Source: Microbispora sp. H13382
GTDB lineage: Bacteria; Actinomycetota; Actinomycetes; Streptosporangiales; Streptosporangiaceae
Assembly (NCBI RefSeq): GCF_014161445.1
Contig: NZ_JABBXA010000005.1
Coordinates: forward strand, 1-64,000
Direction: 5' to 3'
Length of the DNA: 64,000 nucleotides
Under the pieces are notes generated by a model that was given only the letters and a program-made list of their open reading frames with translations, did not search any database and was not told where the DNA came from. Shown here piece after piece: positions 34,701-38,963 of the stretch. A program made the position numbers and the translations under genes. Numbering within the stretch: the stretch's first letter is position 1; each line of letters starts with the position of its first letter.

Positions 34701-35551
34701 GGATCGCCGAACGGCTCGGCGCCCTCGGCGTGTCCAGGGACACACCGGCCGACCCGGGCTGGCCGGTGCCCGAGACCGCCGCGGACGGCACCTGGGGCGG
34801 CAACCCCCTCGTCACCGGCCCTCCCGGCGGCAGCGTGACGGCCGAGGCCATGGAGAGGACCGCTTTCGTGGCCGACGGCCGGGCCCCGCACCTGCCCGAC
34901 CTGTCGAACGACGAGATCCCCACGGCCGTCGCCGACCTGCGCCCGTCGGACTTCGGCAGGGGCGTCCAGGCCGTGACCGTGACGCCGGACGGCACGGTCG
35001 TCACCGTCGAGACCACCCGGTTCGGCACACAGCGCTTCGCCGTGCTGCCCGAGGACCCCGGCGGCGGACGTCCGGGCCGTACGGAGGTCCACACGGGCAC
35101 GGACCCGCACGTGACCCGGCTCGCGCCGAGACTGGCCCCCGACGTGGTGGCCCGGGTGCTGCTGCACGAGATCAGCGACACCCTGCAGAAGCGCGCCGCG
35201 GCGGAGCAGGGCGTGGTGCGCGCCTTCCTGAACGCCCTCGATCCCGGCTACGACGCGTGCGCCGCCGCCCGCCGCAACGAGCACGCGTACCTGTCCCGCA
35301 AGTGGCCGGCGGCGTCCTCGGACGAGGAACGGGCGCGGCTGCGGCACGAGATCGAGGCGGTCGCCCGGGACCTCGGCGCGCGGGGTCAGGCGGCGCCCCC
35401 GCCGCCGTGGGTCACCGCGCCGCCTCCCGCGCCGGTCCTCGACGTCTGGGAGCGGATGCGCAGGCTCAGCAACCCCTCGGGCGGGGAGCCGCCCGACGAC
35501 GAGGACGACGACGCCCTCGAGAAGGAGACCGGACAGGGACAGGTGATCTGA
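25748..35551 (+). CDS. Giant CpnT-like T7SS effector candidate, 3267 residues
   Basis: Residues about 36-150 form the WXG100-like N-terminus of CpnT-type proteins (LPDWADDLIALL, TWPEA); a membrane helix follows (about 155-176). A helical part leads to an Ala/Gly/Ser/Asn tract (about 412-685), an unassigned domain (about 690-830) and a second low-complexity linker. Domain copy A (925-1107, LHEISD), five QAAQS units and a charged coiled coil (about 1147-1264) come next. About 1300-2850 holds six divergent beta-rich modules, each with a Ser/Arg/Gly-rich anchor and an alternating-hydrophobic strand. After an unassigned part comes domain copy B (3040-3221) and an acidic tail. No known toxin fold is recognised at the C-terminus. 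The ATG has AGAAGGG upstream; the stop overlaps the next start. Confidence 0.85.
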   Translation: MTHSATSGTSPGTANNQVNSAAGDGLPTFADGGGSVVDVTPAWGESLPDWADDLIALLTAGQTWPEASESLLWELARAHRAATVSLVRSVDPVGTAAVSVLSGMQGPSMQAFLNRLGEHYSEQSGLLGVANNHFAYAAQADAFARETQYSKLSVNVVFWIALIATFIALVAAFYSAGASTRFIGPIAARARAETLKILERLAVAAGRPAAAQALARGTALASVRAGLLGRILANPLGRELVEEIGEEVAGDGIAQRRQQSMGTRDGWDCRKTGAVAVGAAGGAAIGLRAAHPVSNLVNRTPLLRRLNTDAPGVGNAFRRFPGRALTTGLTNVIASPAGSVLGNGLVYGQWEMPDGESLLGAALGGAGRTNTISPFNPDVVQAVVSPRTALASAYDTSVRTDLIRAFSDPAAGQPSGGAPGSGETGTAGGGQTASNGGQTGAGGTSTASVAAQPAAGPVAAPSGASQASAAAPGGAGPVSSAPANGSGQASAAATGGAGSASAASGGPGQSAPTASSPAQSGASTAHPGAAGSASTSNVGNAANPVSAGTANAAGASAASSGQAPAGAQSASSQPAAAGSAPGAGTSGADPGAAGPSNAANVGNAANAAGAAGAVGATGAGSTATGASAAGGSANPGNAGGANPGGAGALSASGMANTATPGASAAAPGAASASSATAASPAAVAHASARTAVSDALFTIAPDVLLLRDGRGARLTGPDGRPIQLSGEDMEALADRLAARAAEGVDPPRLRAEAAALLGARIAEESRGHPVEGALDALARLSGTTPDSRAAAVEVAGEVLADNPRGWRPDRLSDAGAGLVEEAAAVRPHGPDHALRVGRSAGAAAEIVRRAESLAGGPAAPDPAGTANPAARGPGPSTSSSAAPSAAPSAAPSTASAGPRSTTRPGPRTTRGRGKVTAPDIARSLFVADGRPPHLADLSPREAEQGFLALQASDVGPDATGLSRAGERTVVVDTGRLGAQHFRFEIGRVRGGRLARTRVRAGTARAPHVVRLSPRLANDILPRVWLHEISDVFQRLSGPRQGVIRSFLSRTAEPDAAACVTARYREHALLDRTWRAAPAAERPAIAHEIEQLAREIERLGHVAPAPPWTAAQSQAAQSQAAQSQAAQSQAAQSQKAPSTATQSAPDPVADLLARVRTQRETLTDAADELSKAVQEKDKSLRAALLDAHKADKDARKAARQKDHAAGERRRKALADRDVHRRTAERAHRSKEAYERAASRAAEARRAYEELENALNALPTDRTGPLPAKVAQSARDAEAAHTAYTEAFADAVPSSKALSEVLSEATPAGRLPHLERLTQVVNDMLERAGVDQRYSPDELSHVLRSNFRWLVSPDGALLRVGRGTRGELRLRLKVTDLVEVFGHPVRHSQSMLGQLPQGGRSASATANRALSLAPKFDLNALSAPLQDIHWLGTLMRFGLFNGGFTFGRSESFNGNASEFALAGAVQDNAGEALVLDGLASAEVELRTATGTERARVDSGTSGDARSLRIYLPHTHAQGGPAEVTRLPVKQWRRTPFPEHSVTGLTGLADLAERTAARAGRPEIGGMTRDQIFTILTKELPARLGEAINDPDGLRRPITANGRVIGYVRIRTEVLMKTARPVGTPSVKHRLERLRVGFSGASGSRSAGRSREVKGTAGVKLPIEDQGMLGDVGLDGYKTATPRFTMGLGRSWSRSRSMSAGGTAIRPSVQRWAGHTQAYALELQHTVTVHLNSDDAPRAAVEGRSTGLFRMPESQAYRYGLPVDRSALRKDGRLRDDPKPGTPKGRLPELPGWSRESGAGPALVQASDRQDSVRNFDEVRAKVVAALRKQGLLPDEKGGLSRDPLTRASQIANMIEVAEQFSPARLQTGYDQARQDGIVLDLVSQGIGRPTRHHTMRIRLKQSGSEEFQGTSAADIVADLDISSETSGRSVSRSGGRSGDLGPGLGLETKPGEDGSTGGGPGFHGSKGRTAGTTLNDTVNHVTLIEATSPAAVFEVPHTLTVELVEADGQTRTLAESDDVWMRVLLPADLLPERRTEPSPAHPTSREALSLATLLHVDGSGVLGALGSVLPRAMRPGSMSYHHLAEAFNVRSLISHPEWLAADPGRPAGTYGTAMAVRPRGLRTHRASAWITAEPGESTFVTAADLVIGDINFTMGAHSTRMETRGGRSADVSTGANEDLPGPLGGTQGAGVSGAGSRASSTTDTAIWGRERLAIDTGKHYVFAMKTDITVSGDEPGNRRADAELPGRTVVYSLPERDALALYGKGEVKLPLGQVADAVTRLLDGTLQLDPRTAVPMVRRYLADRALARRAGHPRPDLEKKHPRAVLFERLVKDFPLGRAAGLKQMQDRLPDLATRVDVPDLYEDSLGESTVKSVRLTAPDGTRTRLLDQVLGQIGTVAPGALKRDPVLLRSLFGDFAGRRWWGKLDDMTGPAGFVKTYSLRISPHLTEDVTLRITAELHGDQATYGGSVHNFGQILQDYTYGQQDAAESSGRTFGGSANAGAGQDAGSGGRAAATDRSHTGTAFVGTQRTRIQRHSAFRGGQLVEHPVTIRIEVERSPGRLRGAVARTTGVPRTSQVTLHGTMTRVLPDGMVAKEGTVPPRRPARPDVRRVAPPEVFATEGIKADGLLRAVFGRLARADLLGGTAAMEHYAELAKAFTGNGLATRLERMTGPDGHRLIRLPMPGSPGQVVDVRVHADLSEPDPVALNLQDTELGQVDREQNVAGTSTDRGQMLPLGRTYSGGLAAGAGTDLGAGDQTAQSSSGSGGVRDETSVFEKGTGALVRFRVDFDLRFEVRRVAPNGAETLQRTVEIPHGATGRAHLIMFRHAFEEMLARRDAGPARPLWDFRRQRPAAPGVFFSHDAVRGMAARHPSYDPAAPTRAMAEALRGRTGTLPVGIVADLGHAHPTALVEEARLLARDLGADVHLHLRRPDGTVERYRATPVGELTGDSFAEALGRVPPDLVALAGRHDLDLRDLYDGRPGGFADRIAERLGALGVSRDTPADPGWPVPETAADGTWGGNPLVTGPPGGSVTAEAMERTAFVADGRAPHLPDLSNDEIPTAVADLRPSDFGRGVQAVTVTPDGTVVTVETTRFGTQRFAVLPEDPGGGRPGRTEVHTGTDPHVTRLAPRLAPDVVARVLLHEISDTLQKRAAAEQGVVRAFLNALDPGYDACAAARRNEHAYLSRKWPAASSDEERARLRHEIEAVARDLGARGQAAPPPPWVTAPPPAPVLDVWERMRRLSNPSGGEPPDDEDDDALEKETGQGQVI
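28520..29068 (+). repeat. Duplicated LHEISD domain, copy A (within giant gene)
   Basis: Encodes residues 925-1107. It begins FVADGRPPHLADLS, contains VVRLSPRLA, then LHEISD (1025-1030) followed by FQRL and a helical part (YREHALLDRTW), and ends PPW. Copy B at 34865-35410 matches it in order and length (183 versus 182 residues). The His-Glu pair recalls the first half of a zincin motif, but no third ligand is evident. Confidence 0.85.
29072..29146 (+). repeat. Five exact 15-bp tandem repeats
   Basis: The unit gcagcgcagagccag is repeated five times without change, in frame in the giant gene, and encodes QAAQS-type units just before the coiled coil. It serves as a flexible linker and is likely to vary in copy number. 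Confidence 0.95.
34865..35410 (+). repeat. Duplicated LHEISD domain, copy B (within giant gene)
   Basis: Encodes residues 3040-3221: FVADGRAPHLPDLS, VTRLAPRLA, LHEISD (3139-3144) followed by LQKR, RNEHAYLSRKW and the closing PPPW. It lies at the very C-terminus, where CpnT-like proteins usually carry the toxin. Divergence from copy A is clear, so the duplication is old. Confidence 0.85.
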
Positions 35552-36078
35552 TGCCGTACTCGATCGCGAGGAGCAGGGACGAGGCGCACCTCTACCTCGA
35601 CCTGAACCCCTGCGCCTGCGGCTCGGCCGGCACCGACTGGGACAGCGGCCTGGCGAGTGCCGAGGGGGAGCTGGTCACCTGCTACGAGGGGCGGTGCGCG
35701 GCGTGCGGCGCCGAGCGGGAGTACCTGTTCGGTCTTCCCGAGCGCGAGGTGACGCCCACCGGCTACCCGACGTTCGGCGGCGCGGAGCCGTCCGAGCTGC
35801 TGGACCCCGGCGAGTGGATGTGGGTGGCCGACCTGACGGCGGGCAACGTCCCGGAGGGCCCTCTCTCGGAGGGGGGAGAACGGCGGCAGGCGCTGTCCAT
35901 CGCGCGGGCGGCGGTCGAGGAAGTGATCAAGTTCGTCCCGCCCGGGCAGGACGAGGTGCCCGAGGAGGCGTTCTGGTCGGAGCGCGGCCGGGCCGTACGC
36001 GCCGCCGAGCCGGGGCGGTTCCGCCTCGACCGGCTGCTCGTCGTCCGCGACACCTACCGCGAGCTGGCCGGGGCCTAG
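35551..36078 (+). CDS. Small zinc-ribbon-like protein downstream of the giant gene (paralogue 1)
   Basis: A 175-residue soluble protein whose ATG overlaps the giant gene's TGA. The N-terminal half holds NPCACGSAG and, later, CYEGRCAACGAE; these four to five cysteines look like a zinc ribbon. The C-terminal half contains LLDPGEWMWVAD and VIKFVPPGQDEVPEEAFW, shared with the next gene. Tight coupling to a large effector candidate is typical of immunity or accessory proteins, which is the best guess. No family was recognised. Its TAG stop abuts the MITE-like element. Confidence 0.78.
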   Translation: MPYSIARSRDEAHLYLDLNPCACGSAGTDWDSGLASAEGELVTCYEGRCAACGAEREYLFGLPEREVTPTGYPTFGGAEPSELLDPGEWMWVADLTAGNVPEGPLSEGGERRQALSIARAAVEEVIKFVPPGQDEVPEEAFWSERGRAVRAAEPGRFRLDRLLVVRDTYRELAGA

Positions 36079-36238
36079 GTCGTGTCTGACAAATCATGGC
36101 CCTGCTGCGCGTGGCCCAGGCGGCGCCTCGCTACGTTGTCGTCGTCGCCCATAGCTCCGCTATGGGCTCCTCCTCCGCCTTGCGATGCATCCACCTGGAT
36201 CCACGCTCGCGACGGGCAGCATTTGTCAGACACTCCCT
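36078..36238. mobile_element. Palindromic MITE-like element, about 161 bp
   Basis: GTGTCTGACAAAT (36082-36094) and its exact reverse complement ATTTGTCAGACAC (36221-36233) mark the ends. The two halves keep pairing imperfectly towards the middle (for example CCAGG near 36118 with CCTGG near 36200). They meet in the perfect hairpin GCCCATAGC-TCC-GCTATGGGC at 36147-36167, exactly at the centre. TA at 36076-36077 and at 36239-36240 flank it as a possible target duplication. No open reading frame is carried. It separates two paralogous genes and ends only 13 bp before the second start. Confidence 0.75.
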
Positions 36239-36251
36239 TAGGCTGGCTGGA

Positions 36252-36794
36252 ATGGAGCAGGCAGTGCCGATCCCGCACGCGCGGACGCTCGCGGAGGCCC
36301 GGCTGTATCTCGCGCTGACGGTGGACGAGGCCGGCCGGGAGGAGCCGCCGGTCGAGGGTCCCGAGGGGTGGACGCTGCGGTCCGGCGGCGTCGAGGTGCT
36401 CGTGCCGTACGCGAGCGAGGCGGAGGCCCGGGACGAGGGAGAGCGGTTCGGCGTCGGCCTGTCCGCGCTGCTCGACCCCGGCCAGTGGCGGCTCGCGGGT
36501 GCGGGGTACGCGCGCCGGGCGCTCGCCGACGACCTCGAGTACGCCGAGGAGCCGGGAGACGAGAGCCTCTTCCTGCGGGTGGTGAGCGGCTGGGAGGCGG
36601 CCAGGGACGCGCTCGCAGAGGTGCTCAAGTTCATCCCGCCGGGCGAGCGGGAGGTGCCCGCCGAGGCCTTCTGGACCGAGACGGGCCTGGCCGCCCGCGA
36701 GGCGGAGCCCGAGAGCTTCCTGCGCGACCGGCTGGCCGAGGACATCGCGTTCTACCAGCAGAACCTGGACGACTTCCGCCGCCTCGGCGGCTGA
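36252..36794 (+). CDS. Paralogue 2 of the small protein downstream of the giant gene
   Basis: A 180-residue soluble protein, paralogous to the preceding one over its C-terminal 110 residues: LLDPGQWRLAG, VLKFIPPGEREVPAEAFW and the AREAEPESFLRDRLAED end correspond position by position. The N-terminal part has lost the cysteines. ATG at 36252 has no strong ribosome site; the MITE-like element lies just upstream and may have separated it from an ancestral coupled start. Its stop is 1 bp from the convergent eccB gene. Likely role is the same as paralogue 1, for a different or former effector. Confidence 0.78.
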   Translation: MEQAVPIPHARTLAEARLYLALTVDEAGREEPPVEGPEGWTLRSGGVEVLVPYASEAEARDEGERFGVGLSALLDPGQWRLAGAGYARRALADDLEYAEEPGDESLFLRVVSGWEAARDALAEVLKFIPPGEREVPAEAFWTETGLAAREAEPESFLRDRLAEDIAFYQQNLDDFRRLGG

Positions 36795-36795
36795 C

Positions 36796-38208
36796 CTACC
36801 TGCCCGCCGGCACGGGCACGCGGGCGGCGGCGGGATCGAGCGCCGGGCCCTCGGGGATGAGGTGCAGCAGGTGCGCGGGCACCGGCGTGGCGTCGGAGGC
36901 GTCGTAGCCGAGCTTCGGCAGCAGGTCGGCTGAGGCGACGGCGAACCTGCGGCCCTGGTCGGTGACCAGGTAGTAGTTCGTGATCGACGCCACCTGTCCC
37001 TCGCCCGGCAGCAGCCCGGCGACCGCCGCCGATCCGGGCGGGAGCAGCACCTGGTCGAAGCTCTCCTGGCCGCCGGGCGTCCGGGGCGTGGGGATCGCGA
37101 TCGAGGCGCCGACCGTCAGGGTCGCCCGGGTCGAGCCGCCGCGGGCGCCGGCGTAGACCGCGCACAGCGGCGAGGTGGAGGCGGGGGAGACCACGGCGGG
37201 CATCGTCTCGGGCAGCCCGCCGCCCGTCACGCTCTGCTTGGACGGCGCGGCGTTGGCCGTGGCCGCGTCGATCGTGACGGCCCGCGGAGGACGCCTGCCG
37301 TACGCCGCCTTGATGCCCGGGTCGGCCAGCATGAGTGTGGCCTGGGTGAGGGTGATCGGCGCGAGGCCGTCGGACAGCAGGACGTACCAGCGGGCCGGTG
37401 CCCCCGCGATGCCGGGCACGGTGAAGACCTGCCCGACCGCCGCCGTGCCCCCGCCGCCGGGCCCTCGCACCTTCTTGCCCAGGTCGCGCACCTTCGGGCC
37501 GCCGAAGTCGGGGCCCTCGGGCACGGCGTTGAGCCAGGCGGCGGGCACCTTCCTGGGCTGGGCGTTCAGGGCGCTCACCGCGCTGGAGCTCGCCCGCATC
37601 CGCCGGTCGCCCCAGACGACCCACTTCTGCCGGCCGTCGTCCACGACCATGGCGCCGCCGCCGAGGGGCCTGCCGCCGACGTCCAGGCCGCCCACCAGCG
37701 TGACGTACGGCCGTGGCGCCCCGGTGGCGTCGGGGCCGTCCACCACGCACACCGACCACGGGCCGTGCACCAGCTTGTCCTTGGCCGGCAGCGAGTCGGG
37801 CGCGCCGGGGATGCCGACGAGGGGCCCGCGCGGCAGCTCGGCCAGCGAGGCGGCGGAGACGTCGCGCACCGTCACGTCGGCGGTGTCGAGCAGCAGCCGG
37901 GCGGAGACGTAGTTCGCCACGGGAAGCAGCGCGCGCTCCTGCCGGCTGTAGACGTAGGTCGCGCCGGTGTCCTGCTCGACGAGGAGCTGGCCGGGCTCGG
38001 TGAGCTTGGTGGCGCCGCCCGGCTTGATCACCCCCCAGATGCCGAAGACGGCGAGCAGGAGCACCGACAGCAGGACTCCGCAGAACGTGGCCAGGTTGTG
38101 CCGCCGCATCGGCGACTCCGCCACGTCCGGCTCTCCCTGCAGCAGGGCCTGGCCCAAGCGCTGCTGCATCAGCCGGTATGCCTGGTAGAGGTCCTTCCGG
38201 GTCTGCAC
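36796..38208 (-). CDS. eccB: T7SS core membrane protein EccB
   Basis: A 470-residue protein with the EccB signature at its start (QTRKDLYQAYRLMQQRLGQA), one membrane helix (about 40-61, LATFCGVLLSVLLLAVFGIWGVI region) and a large extracytoplasmic domain with the repeated beta pattern of EccB and two cysteines (in VCVVDG and PLCAVY). GTG at 38208 follows GGGAGAGG. EccB sits on the periplasmic-like side of the ESX complex and binds EccC/EccD. It stands alone, convergent with the paralogue 2 gene, about 24 kb from eccD, which is unusual because eccB is usually close to eccC. Confidence 0.93.
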   Translation of the reverse strand: MQTRKDLYQAYRLMQQRLGQALLQGEPDVAESPMRRHNLATFCGVLLSVLLLAVFGIWGVIKPGGATKLTEPGQLLVEQDTGATYVYSRQERALLPVANYVSARLLLDTADVTVRDVSAASLAELPRGPLVGIPGAPDSLPAKDKLVHGPWSVCVVDGPDATGAPRPYVTLVGGLDVGGRPLGGGAMVVDDGRQKWVVWGDRRMRASSSAVSALNAQPRKVPAAWLNAVPEGPDFGGPKVRDLGKKVRGPGGGGTAAVGQVFTVPGIAGAPARWYVLLSDGLAPITLTQATLMLADPGIKAAYGRRPPRAVTIDAATANAAPSKQSVTGGGLPETMPAVVSPASTSPLCAVYAGARGGSTRATLTVGASIAIPTPRTPGGQESFDQVLLPPGSAAVAGLLPGEGQVASITNYYLVTDQGRRFAVASADLLPKLGYDASDATPVPAHLLHLIPEGPALDPAAARVPVPAGR

Positions 38209-38535
38209 GTCACCTCTCCCTGTCAGAGGGCATGACCGCCAGCATATTGATCCCGCGGCGTCCTTGTGATCACGGCTTCGGATCACCGGGGAACCGGTGC
38301 GGCGTTCGGGCGGGCCTCGCCTGCTCCGGTGGAGGCCGTGATGTCCCGGGGGATCCGGGGCGAAGCCACCGACGGGCAGTGGACGCCTTTCCGGGCGTGC
38401 GGAAAAAAGGGAATGGAGTGGTGGAAAAGCCAGATTTCCCAGGCCGCGGATATAGCCGCTCGGCATAAGGGGTTCACAAGATTGACAAACGATTTACGGT
38501 GAGGGCGGCCCCTTTGTCGATGAAGGAGTGACTGG
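38209..38535. other. 327-bp divergent intergenic region
   Basis: It lies between eccB (minus) and the WXG100 gene (plus) and must carry both promoters. A TTGACA at 38482-38487 has no matching -10 at proper spacing. The 150 bp next to the WXG100 gene are AT-richer. GAAGGAG at 38522-38528 is the ribosome site for the WXG100 start. I see no coding sequence, riboswitch or repeat here. Confidence 0.5.
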
Positions 38536-38808
38536 ATGAGTAACAGCTTGCTCGGCGGCGACCCCGCGGAGATGCAGGGCATGGCCGCGCAGTTCAGCCA
38601 GCAGGCGGACCAGGTTCGCGCCACGATGGCCAACCTCGACCGTGAGGCGGCCAAGGTCGGCACCGCCTGGACCGGCCCCGGCGCGCAGCGCTTCCACGAC
38701 GCCTGGCAGAGCTACCGAGCGGCGTTCCAGCGCATGGCGGAAGAGCTCAACGAGGCCTCCCGGGTCATCACCACCTACCGCGGCAACATCGAGTCCGCGA
38801 CTCGCTGA
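38536..38808 (+). CDS. Stand-alone WXG100 protein
   Basis: A 90-residue canonical WXG100 protein with GTAWTGPGAQRF (WTG at 45-47) between two helices, short C-terminus (TTYRGNIESATR). GAAGGAG precedes the ATG by 7 bases. It stands between eccB and the FHA-type FtsK ATPase gene and has no adjacent partner. Stand-alone WXG100 proteins usually homodimerise, as EsxA does in Firmicutes, whose EssC resembles the neighbouring ATPase. It is probably the dedicated substrate of that ATPase. Confidence 0.93.
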   Translation: MSNSLLGGDPAEMQGMAAQFSQQADQVRATMANLDREAAKVGTAWTGPGAQRFHDAWQSYRAAFQRMAEELNEASRVITTYRGNIESATR

Positions 38809-38815
38809 CAGCCGG

Positions 38816-38852
38816 CCGCCGGACCACCATGAATGCCATGGAGGTCCGGCGG
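38816..38852. terminator. Hairpin after the WXG100 gene
   Basis: CCGCCGGACC (38816-38825) pairs exactly with GGTCCGGCGG (38843-38852), and the inner CCAT/ATGG extends the stem. TTT follows. It lies 7 bp after the WXG100 stop and is a good intrinsic terminator. Confidence 0.8.
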
Positions 38853-38963
38853 TTTCCGTATTCGGAGCGGTGTTTCCGTCGAGCGGCCCGAATAGTGACG
38901 GTGCGCAAAAACGCCTCTCCCGGCCCCGGGCGGGAGCGCCGGGTCCGCCGGGCCCGCCGGGTC

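Noticed and set aside
29621-35347. Very long open frame on the minus strand opposite the giant gene
   Set aside because: Codon bias at about 73% GC removes stops from the opposite strand. The translation is Arg/Pro/Gly/His-rich without any fold, while the plus-strand product has domains, coupling and ribosome sites.
36082-36233. Inverted repeat as a simple transcription terminator
   Set aside because: Exact 13-bp ends, whole-length symmetry over more than 150 bp and flanking TA fit a mobile element better than a terminator, although it could still act as one.
38482-38487. TTGACA as -35 of the stand-alone WXG100 gene
   Set aside because: No acceptable -10 lies 16-18 bases downstream; the following sequence is GC-rich.
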